NCBI GenBank assembly: GCA_964420605.1
Contig: CAYQUC010000091.1
Span: 1-13,774, forward strand
DNA from: CAYQUC01 sp964420605
Lineage (GTDB): Bacteria; Pseudomonadota; Gammaproteobacteria; UBA6429; Thiohalophilaceae
Direction: 5' to 3'
DNA length: 13,774 nt
Shown: one piece after another, positions 7,322 through 13,774 of the stretch
How the letters are laid out: every line of letters begins with the position of its first letter
Numbering within the stretch: position 1 is the first letter of the stretch
Notes under the pieces: generated by a model
Databases searched by the model: none
Seen by the model: the letters and a program-made list of their open reading frames with translations, nothing else
What the model was told of the DNA's origin: nothing
Position numbers and translations under genes: made by a program

Positions 7322-7948
7322 CTAACCTACTAAAGACACTTTTAATAATAATTCGAGATCTTTTGCTAAGCCTCTGGGATCAAAGCCTTGTTCGTATTTC
7401 ATCATAAAATTTCCAATTGGATCAACTAAATAAACTCGATTTGCGGTATTTGCTGGTATACCACTATTTGTTTTAAAACTACTTAATAGTTTCGGTAACG
7501 TTGCTGCATCAACTCGGACTACTTTCATGCCGCTAAAATCACTTAGGGTATTTTTTAGAGTCGTGGAAGCTTCGTCCGCTACCATAATATACAGGCGTTC
7601 AATCCGATCATGTTCGCCCTTTTGACCTAATCGAGTTTGACGAATATTGTATAAATTAATTTTACAAGGCTTATCACACTCAGCTTGACCAATGTAAACC
7701 ATTACCCATTTACCAACCATCTCTTTTAATGTGAATGGTGAGCCTTCTAAGGTTTGCATCGTTAAGTCGGTTACGGGTCTTGCAGGTGTGATTAAATCAC
7801 CATTATTTTTAGTACTCCACGGCCGCCAGGTGTCGGCGTTATTAATTAATACCCATGCAATTAACACCGAACCAAAAAACAGTGCTATTAAAATAATAAG
7901 CTTGGTTCGATTTTGATTACGTTCTTTGTTTGATACTGGCTGATTCAC
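7322..7948 (-). CDS. Membrane-anchored Sco/thioredoxin-like oxidase assembly protein
   Basis: The 208-residue protein has one N-terminal membrane helix (about residues 16-36) and a periplasmic domain that reads as a thioredoxin-fold Sco relative. The strand-turn GKWVMVYIGQAECDKPCKIN carries C91 and C95 in a CxxxC arrangement like the copper site of Sco1/SenC. VYLVDPIGNFMMKYEQG (about 172-188), followed by DLELLL, matches the Sco C-terminal half. The usual Sco copper histidine lies about five residues before this YLVD strand. Here that region reads PANTANRVY and has no histidine, so copper binding may differ. The position between SURF1 and ctaA matches a poorly characterised gene at this place in pseudomonad-type loci. 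A role in CuA assembly or thiol reduction is inferred. Confidence 0.8.
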   Translation of the reverse strand: MNQPVSNKERNQNRTKLIILIALFFGSVLIAWVLINNADTWRPWSTKNNGDLITPARPVTDLTMQTLEGSPFTLKEMVGKWVMVYIGQAECDKPCKINLYNIRQTRLGQKGEHDRIERLYIMVADEASTTLKNTLSDFSGMKVVRVDAATLPKLLSSFKTNSGIPANTANRVYLVDPIGNFMMKYEQGFDPRGLAKDLELLLKVSLVG

Positions 7949-7981
7949 ATGACACCTATATTTATTTAATAATAATGATTG

Positions 7982-8716
7982 TTACGTATTTATTTTTTTA
8001 GTATTGACGGCAATAAAAATAATCAGCAATACAATAGCTAAACTAAACCATTGCATGGCATAACTAGTGTGCATATCGGGTGATGATGATATAAATTTCC
8101 ATTGCCGTTTAAATTGCTTGTCATATGTTGTTCCATTACCCTTTGCTTTATCTAATAATATTAATAATGGTTGAATGCTGACATTCAATAAACTCGATAA
8201 CTGTTGTGGCGAAGCCCATTGAACAACTAAGGGCCAACTCACAATGTCAAAACTTTTTTCGCTTAATGAAAAAACATTGTCAATATTGGTTTTAATCCGA
8301 CCCGATATTAAAACGGTGCCACTCGGCAATTGTACTAACGGTAAATTTTGTCGTGATGCCCCCATTGCGACCCATCCCAAATTAACTAAAACAGTTTTAC
8401 TACTGTCGTTAACCAAAAAAGGACTCAAAACAAAATAACCTACTTTCCCAAAAAAAATTTTATTATCAACATAGATTAAATGCTTACTATCAAATTGTCC
8501 TTGTAACTTTATATGTTGATACTTAGAATTTGCAATGTTAGCCTTACTCGGCAATTTAAGCAGCGACTCTGAATTCATTTTTTCAGTTACTGCATCTAAT
8601 ATCGCTTTTTTTTGTTCGGCGCGATCCAACTGCCAAAATCCTAAAGAAATTAATATGGGTAATACCAGTAATGTTGCAATTGTAGGTATTAATGTTGGCT
8701 TAAATTTACGTTGCAC
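7982..8716 (-). CDS. SURF1 family cytochrome oxidase assembly protein
   Basis: The 244-residue protein has the SURF1 architecture: two membrane helices (about residues 8-26 and 219-237) enclosing a periplasmic domain. Hallmarks are LGFWQLDRAEQK at 25-36, VNLGWV at 111-116, and HTSYAMQWFSLA at 216-227 leading into the second helix. SURF1/Shy1 proteins help insert heme a into subunit I of aa3-type oxidases. The start is a GTG codon (8714-8716), supported by an AGGTG ribosome binding site seven bases upstream. It is the first gene of the SURF1-ctaB unit. Because a strong terminator follows ctaE, it needs its own promoter in 8717-8944. The Sco-like gene follows after 33 bases. Confidence 0.95.
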   Translation of the reverse strand: MQRKFKPTLIPTIATLLVLPILISLGFWQLDRAEQKKAILDAVTEKMNSESLLKLPSKANIANSKYQHIKLQGQFDSKHLIYVDNKIFFGKVGYFVLSPFLVNDSSKTVLVNLGWVAMGASRQNLPLVQLPSGTVLISGRIKTNIDNVFSLSEKSFDIVSWPLVVQWASPQQLSSLLNVSIQPLLILLDKAKGNGTTYDKQFKRQWKFISSSPDMHTSYAMQWFSLAIVLLIIFIAVNTKKINT

Positions 8717-8944
8717 CGTTAGACACCTAATATAACCTTATCTACTTTATTCTTTACTCAAGCCCCCCGGTGCTAATGAGTGTGTAGTACTTCACTCGTT
8801 CGTATGGGACTCAATATTGCTTATATCATTTATTTATAATTTTTATTATTCACGTATAACATTCTACGTTTTAATCAAATATACCACTTACGGTAATGCT
8901 ACGTTATACTTATTACACAATATTAATAACCAAAGTAAATAAAC
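8717..8944. promoter_or_regulatory. Divergent promoter region between SURF1 and the DUF2909 gene
   Basis: This 228-base AT-rich gap separates two divergently transcribed genes and must contain the start signals of both. A TATACT (8905-8910) is a plausible -10 element for the plus-strand gene, but no good -35 is seen. Inverted motifs GTATAAC (8854-8860) and GTTATAC (8903-8909) lie in it, as does a small GAGTG/CACTC hairpin (8778-8797). None matches a regulator I recognise. Confidence 0.45.
8724..8728 (-). promoter_or_regulatory. Ribosome binding site that fixes the GTG start of SURF1
   Basis: AGGTG on the minus strand lies seven bases before the GTG start of the SURF1 gene. There is no upstream in-frame ATG with comparable support. 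The next gene carries a very similar leader (ATAGGTGTC directly before its ATG). Confidence 0.6.
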
Positions 8945-9148
8945 ATGAAATACATTATTTTATTAATTCTGGCTCTTATCCTTGCTAGTTTAGGTGGCGC
9001 ATTATACTCCATGGTCAAAGACAAAGGGCAATCAAAACGTACCGTTAAATTCTTGTCGATGCGAATTGCATTATCAATCGGATTATTTGTAATCATGCTT
9101 ATTGGTATTGCAACCGGTATTATTACGCCAAATGGTACACCCAGTTAA
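8945..9148 (+). CDS. Twin-transmembrane DUF2909 family protein
   Basis: This 67-residue membrane protein has two helices (about residues 2-23 and 41-62) joined by a short basic loop, VKDKGQSKRTVKFLSMRIALS. That loop and the twin-helix layout are characteristic of the DUF2909 / twin transmembrane protein family. The family is commonly found at this spot in gammaproteobacterial aa3-type oxidase loci, between subunit III and SURF1. Function is unknown; a role in oxidase assembly or stability is guilt by association. It is the only intact plus-strand gene here and runs towards ctaE, sharing the hairpin terminator at 9206-9237. The ATG has only a weak ribosome binding site. Confidence 0.88.
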   Translation: MKYIILLILALILASLGGALYSMVKDKGQSKRTVKFLSMRIALSIGLFVIMLIGIATGIITPNGTPS

Positions 9149-9205
9149 AAATTAGCGACTTAATTAGCTAATACTATTCTGTAGTAATTAAATCTCGTAT
9201 TGTAC

Positions 9206-9237
9206 AAAAAGCGTCGCTTAAATAAGCGACGCTTTTT
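9206..9237. terminator. Strong bidirectional rho-independent terminator
   Basis: AAAAAGCGTCGCTTA and its exact reverse complement TAAGCGACGCTTTTT are separated by two bases. This makes a GC-rich stem flanked by A5 and T5, so a U-tract follows the hairpin in either direction. It lies between the ends of the convergent DUF2909 gene (stop at 9148) and ctaE (stop at 9266), and would end both transcripts. Confidence 0.93.
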
Positions 9238-9265
9238 CAAACGCTTCTATCAATTCAATAGAAAG

Positions 9266-10186
9266 CTACAATATATAAACAAAGATAACCAAACCTATCC
9301 ACACAACATCAACAAAATGCCAATACCATGCTGCTGCTTCAAAAGCAAAGTGGTGTTTCTCAGTAAAGTGCCCTTTCATTGAACGGAACATAATAACGGT
9401 CAGTATGACTGCGCCCATGGTGACATGAAAACCGTGAAATCCAGTTAATATGAAAAATGTAGAACCATAAATACCACTGGTTAATTTTAAACCGTGTTCA
9501 TAAGCTTCACCGTACTCATCAATTTGTAGATACACAAAAATAAAGCCTAGCGCGACGGTTGCAAATAACCAAAATATAAGTTGTGGTCGTTGTGCTTTCT
9601 TTAATGCCCAATGTGCAAATGTCACCGTCACACCCGAGGTTAATAATATTAAGGTATTAATTGCCGGTATATGCCAAGGATCAATTATTGATTCTGGTTT
9701 CGAAAATTCTCGAATTCCGCTTAATAATGTATCCGGGTTGGTGTGACGTGGTGCTTCTAATAATGGCCATACGTCTTTAAAATTGCTCCACAATTCCATA
9801 TGTGTGATGACATTATTACCTGCACCGGCTAACCACGGTACCGAGAAGTTACGTGCATAAAATAAAGCACCAAAGAATGCCGCAAAAAACATGACCTCAG
9901 AAAAAATAAACCACATCATTCCCATTCTAAAAGACACATCAACCTGTGCATTATACTGTCCGGCTTCACTTTCTTTAATAACCGTTCCAAACCAACCGAA
10001 CAGCATGAAGATTAAAATTGCCAAACCAATGTACATTGGAATAAATGTACCTAATTCACCCGTTTCTGGATTGGCCGAGGTGAGTGCGTTTGCGAAACCA
10101 CCCAATAGAAAAAAGAATGCTACTGACCCAGTTAACGGCCAGTAACTTGGTGCTGGAAGATAATAACTACCTTGTGCTTGTGACAT
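9266..10186 (-). CDS. ctaE: Cytochrome c oxidase subunit III (aa3-type)
   Basis: The 306-residue protein has seven likely membrane helices, the standard subunit III fold, which contains no redox metal. It stabilises subunit I and proton uptake through the D-pathway. Family motifs are FIFSEVMFF at 93-101 with the conserved glutamate E97, TGFHGFHV at 248-255, and AAAWYWHFVDVVWI at 284-297 near the C-terminus. A hydrophilic segment at about 120-170 between helices is typical of proteobacterial forms. An AGAGAGG ribosome binding site precedes ATG 10186. It is the last gene of the structural unit, 58 bases after ctaG, and is followed by the strong terminator. Confidence 0.98.
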   Translation of the reverse strand: MSQAQGSYYLPAPSYWPLTGSVAFFFLLGGFANALTSANPETGELGTFIPMYIGLAILIFMLFGWFGTVIKESEAGQYNAQVDVSFRMGMMWFIFSEVMFFAAFFGALFYARNFSVPWLAGAGNNVITHMELWSNFKDVWPLLEAPRHTNPDTLLSGIREFSKPESIIDPWHIPAINTLILLTSGVTVTFAHWALKKAQRPQLIFWLFATVALGFIFVYLQIDEYGEAYEHGLKLTSGIYGSTFFILTGFHGFHVTMGAVILTVIMFRSMKGHFTEKHHFAFEAAAWYWHFVDVVWIGLVIFVYIL

Positions 10187-10244
10187 TTGCTGCCTCTCTT
10201 ATTTTTGCTACTTTATTGACGTAGGTTTTACTATTATTTTTTAA

Positions 10245-10889
10245 TTATTGACTAACATTCAAACTTGTAATTATTTTTTGTGTTTGTTCTAAACCACTAT
10301 TATTTGATTGAGTTGATCCGACATTTTTACCATTTACGTTTGTATCAAAAAATGTATAAGCCAAACTCAACGTTGTATACCGCTTTGGAAGTTTTGGATT
10401 GACAACAAACTTTAAAAGCATTTCAACTTCTTCTCCTGCTTTTAATGTTTGCTGTGTAAAACAAAAACATTCCATTTTAGTAAAATATTTTACCGCTAAA
10501 CCGGGTACCAAACTCGGTACGGCTTGTCCAGTAATGTCTTTTTTACTGCGATTCTTGGCATAAAATTTTATTTCGCCAATTTCACCTGGGTGCAGTATTA
10601 CTTGTTTCTTTAGTGGATAAAAATCCCATGGTAAATCTTTATTCACTGTGCCTAAAAATTCAATTTTAATATTTCGGCTGGTATCAATCTCTTTAACAAT
10701 TTCAGCCACTTTTTTATTCGCCGCGACAATATCATAATCGCCGGATTCAATTTCTGTAAACTTGCCATTTAATCCGAATGCATCACATATCACGTTATAC
10801 AATGGTATCATTGCAAAACCAAACCCAAACATGCCGATGACAACTAAGCCAAGGACTCCAATAGTTTTGTTATGCGGTTTCTGTTGCAT
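10245..10889 (-). CDS. ctaG: Cytochrome c oxidase assembly protein CtaG/Cox11 (CuB chaperone)
   Basis: The 214-residue protein has one N-terminal membrane helix (about residues 9-30) and a periplasmic immunoglobulin-like copper-binding domain. Cox11/CtaG delivers copper to the CuB site of subunit I. The copper motif C141-F-C143 (KMECFCFTQQ) and the conserved membrane-proximal C35 in IPLYNVICDAFGLNGK are both present. PLxFVVxPxLPxxxxTLSLAYTFF-like sequence at about 158-181 is also typical. Its ATG overlaps the stop codon of the preceding 35-residue ORF by one base (TAATG). With no strong ribosome binding site of its own, translation is probably coupled to that ORF. The length is normal. Confidence 0.97.
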   Translation of the reverse strand: MQQKPHNKTIGVLGLVVIGMFGFGFAMIPLYNVICDAFGLNGKFTEIESGDYDIVAANKKVAEIVKEIDTSRNIKIEFLGTVNKDLPWDFYPLKKQVILHPGEIGEIKFYAKNRSKKDITGQAVPSLVPGLAVKYFTKMECFCFTQQTLKAGEEVEMLLKFVVNPKLPKRYTTLSLAYTFFDTNVNGKNVGSTQSNNSGLEQTQKIITSLNVSQ

Positions 10890-10996
10890 TAGCGACCATT
10901 GACCATATATATGAAGCCTAAGTAGAAGCTTAATGAGATTAAAGCCAACACTATAATAACTACATTTTTTGAGCGTTTTTTATTATCGGTTGTCAT
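10889..10996 (-). CDS. 35-residue single-helix membrane protein (cytochrome oxidase small assembly type)
   Basis: This small gene is easily missed. It begins MTTDNKKRSKNVVIIVLALI and ends SLSFYLGFIYMVNGR: a basic N-terminal segment followed by one membrane helix (about residues 12-32). An AAGAG ribosome binding site lies eight bases before ATG 10996. Its TAA stop overlaps the ctaG ATG by one base, so the two are probably translationally coupled. Very small membrane proteins, annotated as cytochrome oxidase small assembly proteins, occur at the same position between subunit I and ctaG in other proteobacteria. Resemblance in size, topology and place supports the call; direct function is unknown. 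Confidence 0.82.
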   Translation of the reverse strand: MTTDNKKRSKNVVIIVLALISLSFYLGFIYMVNGR

Positions 10997-11017
10997 AATT
11001 TATTCTCTTGATTCATA

Positions 11018-11037
11018 CCCCATCATTTCGGATGGGG
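11018..11037. promoter_or_regulatory. Intercistronic hairpin between ctaD and the small ORF
   Basis: CCCCATC and GATGGGG (7 bp, four of them G-C runs) flank a 6-base loop, 16 bases after the ctaD stop. No U-tract follows in the minus direction, so it is not a good intrinsic terminator. It may protect the 3' end of the ctaC-ctaD message or reduce read-through to the assembly genes. Confidence 0.5.
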
Positions 11038-11053
11038 CGTTATTATAAATTAA

Positions 11054-12646
11054 CTATTTTATTACCGGTGGTGTAACAAATGTATGGTATGGCGCAGGTG
11101 AAGGCACGGTCCATTCTAACCCTTCGGCTCCTTCCCACACTTGGGCACTTGCTTTTTTACCACCACGGATTGTTTTAATGATGATGAATAAAAACAATAC
11201 TTGTGATAATCCAAATCCAAAACCACCAATGGATGACCAAAAATTCCAATCAGCAAACTGTAATGCATAGTCAGGAATACGACGTGGCATACCGGCTAGT
11301 CCTAAGAAATGTTGCGGGAAGAACAGCACATTCACTGACACAACGGATAACCAGAAATGTGTTTTACCCCATTTTTCATCGATGTAATGACCGCACCATT
11401 TAGGCATCCAATAATAGACAGCTGCAATTATTCCAAACAATGCACCTGTCACTAACACGTAGTGGAAATGTGCCACAACGAAATAAGTATCATGGTATTG
11501 GAAATCCACTGGTGCAACTCCTAACATCAATCCGGTAAATCCGCCGATGGTAAATAAGAAGACGAATGCAATTGACCATAACATTGGCGTTTCAAATGTC
11601 ATTGAGCCTTTCCACATAGTGGCCGTCCAGTTAAAGACTTTAACTGCTGTTGGTACTGCTATCATCACCGTTGCATACATAAAATATAACTCACCGGCTA
11701 CCGGCATACCCACGGTAAACATGTGATGCGCCCATACAATGAACGATAAAAATGCAATCGCGGCTGTTGCGTATACCATTGATGCATAACCAAATAATGG
11801 TTTACGTGCGAAAGTTGGAATAATTTGAGAAACGATACCAAATGCAGGCAGAATCATAATATACACTTCAGGGTGTCCAAAGAACCAAAATACATGTTGG
11901 AACATGACGGGATCACCACCACCGGCTGCATCAAAGAAGCTGGTACCAAAATATTTATCAGTTAACATCATGGTTACAGCACCTGCTAGCACGGGCATTA
12001 CCGCAATTAATAAGAATGCAGTAATTAACCACGTCCAACAAAACATTGGCATTTTCATTAACGTCAAGCCTGGTGCGCGCATATTCAAAATTGTGGCAAT
12101 GATATTAATTGAACCCATGATAGACGAGAAACCCAAAATATGTACCGCAAATATAAAGAATGCGAGTTTGTCATATTGTCCGGATAACGGTTCATAGAAC
12201 GTCCAACCAAACGCTGGACCTTGTCCTGCTAGAAAATCACCGCCCATGAACATTGGAGCAACTAACATAGTAGCTGCAAATGGGAGCAACCAGAAACTCC
12301 AGTTATTCATTCGCGGTAAGGCCATATCCGGTGCACCAATCATCATAGGAATTAACCAGTTAGCTAAACCAACCGTTGCAGGCATAATTGCGCCAAACAC
12401 CATAATCAAACCATGCATGGTGGTCATCATATTAAAGAAGTTAGGATCCACCACCTGCATACCAGGGAACATTAATTCCGCACGTATAACCATGGCCATC
12501 GCACCACCGGTTAATAACATGATGAATGCGAACCAAAGATATAACGTTCCAATATCTTTGTGATTGGTGGTAAATAACCAACGGCTTAAACCAGCAGGTG
12601 CGCCGTGGTCATGATGATCGTCGTGTGTTGTTGTTGCTGTACTCAT
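11054..12646 (-). CDS. ctaD: Cytochrome c oxidase subunit I (aa3-type, catalytic)
   Basis: This 530-residue, twelve-helix protein holds heme a and the heme a3-CuB oxygen-reduction site. Ligands are H78 (TMHGLIM) and H395 (heme a), H393 (heme a3, in VAHFHYV), and H258, H307 and H308 (CuB). Y262 in GHPEVYI is the tyrosine cross-linked to H258. Both proton pathways of an A1-type enzyme are complete: D107 (GAPDMALPRMNN) and E260 for the D-pathway, K336 (PTAVKVFNW) for the K-pathway. R455/R456 in GMPRRIPDY contact heme propionates. The N-terminus is histidine-rich (THDDHHDHG), as often seen. GGAGG seven bases before ATG is an excellent ribosome binding site. It follows ctaC by 24 bases. Confidence 0.99.
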   Translation of the reverse strand: MSTATTTHDDHHDHGAPAGLSRWLFTTNHKDIGTLYLWFAFIMLLTGGAMAMVIRAELMFPGMQVVDPNFFNMMTTMHGLIMVFGAIMPATVGLANWLIPMMIGAPDMALPRMNNWSFWLLPFAATMLVAPMFMGGDFLAGQGPAFGWTFYEPLSGQYDKLAFFIFAVHILGFSSIMGSINIIATILNMRAPGLTLMKMPMFCWTWLITAFLLIAVMPVLAGAVTMMLTDKYFGTSFFDAAGGGDPVMFQHVFWFFGHPEVYIMILPAFGIVSQIIPTFARKPLFGYASMVYATAAIAFLSFIVWAHHMFTVGMPVAGELYFMYATVMIAVPTAVKVFNWTATMWKGSMTFETPMLWSIAFVFLFTIGGFTGLMLGVAPVDFQYHDTYFVVAHFHYVLVTGALFGIIAAVYYWMPKWCGHYIDEKWGKTHFWLSVVSVNVLFFPQHFLGLAGMPRRIPDYALQFADWNFWSSIGGFGFGLSQVLFLFIIIKTIRGGKKASAQVWEGAEGLEWTVPSPAPYHTFVTPPVIK

Positions 12647-12663
12647 TTTATAATCCTCCGAGC

Positions 12664-12678
12664 CACGCGTTTAGCGTG
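12664..12678 (-). promoter_or_regulatory. Small hairpin over the ctaC stop codon
   Basis: CACGC and GCGTG surround a 5-base loop that contains the TAA of ctaC, shortly before the ctaD ribosome binding site. It may influence translational spacing between the two subunits. The stem is short, so significance is uncertain. Confidence 0.3.
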
Positions 12679-13774
12679 CAGCCTTAATGTCTGATGGTTG
12701 TACAAGGTCGCCAGTTTTATTACCCCAGGCATTACGTTCGTAAGTGATAATTGCGGCTAAATCCAAATTATTTAACTGCGCCGCATAGGCTGCCATCATT
12801 GGATTTTTCTTACTGCCATTCATCACCATGTCCAGATGCGCCTTAACTGGGCCGATTGCAATTTTGCTACCCACAAGTGCTGGGAAGGTTGGCGCTAAAC
12901 CTGCACCATTAATTTGGTGGCAACCAGAACAATTCGTGTTATAGGCTTTTTCACCCTTTTTCATGAGTTCGGCCATGGTAAAAACTTTATCCGAGTCGGC
13001 TTCGGCAGCAGCACTTTCTGCTTTTTGCTTATCAACCCATGCAAGGTATTCTGGCTCTTCAACGACATTAACAACAATCGGCATAAAGCCATGGTCTTTG
13101 CCACAAAGTTCTGCACACTGGCCGCGATAGCTGCCCACTTTATTAGCTTTAAACCAACTTTCATTTATAAAGCCTGGTATCGCATCACGTTTAACCGCTA
13201 AATCAGGTACCCACCAAGCATGGATCACGTCATTGGAGGTGGTCAAAATACGAATTTTTTTATTAACCGGAACTACGATTGGTTTATCAACATTTAATAA
13301 GTAATGTTCGACGGTGGTTAAATCCACGTTTGAATTTAATTGCCGCGCTTTATTACTGTCTTCTGCTAATGCGCTGAAAAAAGATATATCTTCTTGTTGA
13401 TAGGAGTATTTCCATTTCCACTGATAAGCGGTGGCCATTATAGTGATATCGGCATTGGATGCATCCTCATATTTTAATAATGTCGAGGTTGCTGGAATTG
13501 CGATAATCACTAGGATTATCAACGGAATGACTGTCCACACTATTTCTACCGAAGTACTTTCGTGAAATTGCTCAGCCACTGCACCTTTCGATTTGCGGTG
13601 ATTTATAATCGAATAAATCATAACACTAAACACTACAATACCGGCAATGGTCACAATCCAGAAGACAATCATGTGTAAGCTATAAATTTCTGCTCCTAGA
13701 TCAGTGACACTCTCTGGCATGTTCAATTCAGAATATGCTGCAAATACACTAGCCGGCCCGAGCAACATGAAAAT
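12671..13774 (-). CDS. ctaC: Cytochrome c oxidase subunit II with fused cytochrome c domain (5' end beyond window)
   Basis: At least 365 residues are present. The frame stays open to the window edge, and MLLGPASVFA at 13768 looks like the end of a signal peptide lacking its basic start, so the true ATG probably lies outside. Numbering from that Met: two membrane helices (about 30-55 and 75-98), then the aromatic AYQWKWKY (114-121), then the CuA site with H183, C218, C222, H226 and M229 (CAELCGKDHGFM). A C-terminal class I cytochrome c domain follows, with C280-SG-C283-H284 and a likely Met ligand at 324/325. CuA receives electrons from cytochrome c and passes them to heme a. The fused heme domain makes this a caa3-like subunit II, common in gammaproteobacteria. 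Confidence 0.97.
   Translation of the reverse strand: MFMLLGPASVFAAYSELNMPESVTDLGAEIYSLHMIVFWIVTIAGIVVFSVMIYSIINHRKSKGAVAEQFHESTSVEIVWTVIPLIILVIIAIPATSTLLKYEDASNADITIMATAYQWKWKYSYQQEDISFFSALAEDSNKARQLNSNVDLTTVEHYLLNVDKPIVVPVNKKIRILTTSNDVIHAWWVPDLAVKRDAIPGFINESWFKANKVGSYRGQCAELCGKDHGFMPIVVNVVEEPEYLAWVDKQKAESAAAEADSDKVFTMAELMKKGEKAYNTNCSGCHQINGAGLAPTFPALVGSKIAIGPVKAHLDMVMNGSKKNPMMAAYAAQLNNLDLAAIITYERNAWGNKTGDLVQPSDIKAAR

Noticed and set aside
8862..8878. Possible second FNR site near ATCAA in the SURF1/DUF2909 gap
   Set aside because: Only one half-site is present; the other half (TACGT) matches the consensus at just two positions.
12246..12563. Plus-strand 105-codon open frame inside ctaD
   Set aside because: It is antisense to a highly conserved membrane protein, has no ribosome binding site or recognisable domain, and reflects codon bias of the real gene.
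11054..12646. Possibility that ctaD is a quinol oxidase (cyoB-like)
   Set aside because: The adjacent subunit II has a complete CuA site and a cytochrome c domain, and heme A synthase is encoded nearby, so this is a cytochrome c oxidase using heme A.
12961..13164. Minus-strand 67-codon frame in a second frame of ctaC
   Set aside because: It overlaps the CuA and linker coding region in another frame. The ctaC frame carries all the expected ligands and is uninterrupted.

Overview
The window is an AT-rich bacterial chromosome segment that encodes the terminal part of an aerobic respiratory chain. Nearly all genes lie on the minus strand. It carries most of an A-type (heme a/a3) cytochrome c oxidase locus with its assembly genes, and the start of a C-type (cbb3) oxidase operon. 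The gene order (ctaC-ctaD-small ORF-ctaG-ctaE, convergent DUF2909 gene, SURF1, thioredoxin-like Sco relative, ctaA, ctaB), a CtaC with a C-terminal cytochrome c domain, and an FNR/Anr-type site before ccoN all fit a gammaproteobacterium. Low GC and the general look of the proteins suggest a marine one. Genus cannot be named from the sequence alone.

Layout, from the right end in the direction of transcription. ctaC (5' end cut by the window edge), ctaD, a 35-residue membrane ORF, ctaG and ctaE form one minus-strand unit. It ends at a strong bidirectional hairpin terminator at 9206-9237. A plus-strand twin-transmembrane DUF2909 gene (8945-9148) runs towards the same terminator. SURF1, a membrane-anchored Sco/thioredoxin-like protein, ctaA and ctaB then form a second minus-strand unit, ending in a palindrome that overlaps the ctaB stop codon. 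The first unit encodes the three core subunits and the CuB chaperone. The second makes heme O and then heme A and supplies further assembly factors.

Between the two oxidase loci (about 2600-5250) lies accessory material: an AraC-family regulator, a short Sel1-repeat protein, and a decayed plus-strand fragment that reads like the end of a secreted beta-helix (GSPAID) protein. The left end holds ccoN, ccoO, ccoQ and the first 40 codons of ccoP, preceded by a 9/10 match to the FNR/Anr consensus. This suggests the high-affinity cbb3 oxidase is induced at low oxygen, complementing the aa3-type enzyme.

I found no CRISPR array, tRNA, rRNA, insertion sequence or phage gene. There is no clear sign of a wholly new system. 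The points most worth a second look are the 35-residue ORF overlapping ctaG, the Sco-like protein that appears to lack the copper-binding histidine, and the palindrome at the end of ctaB.
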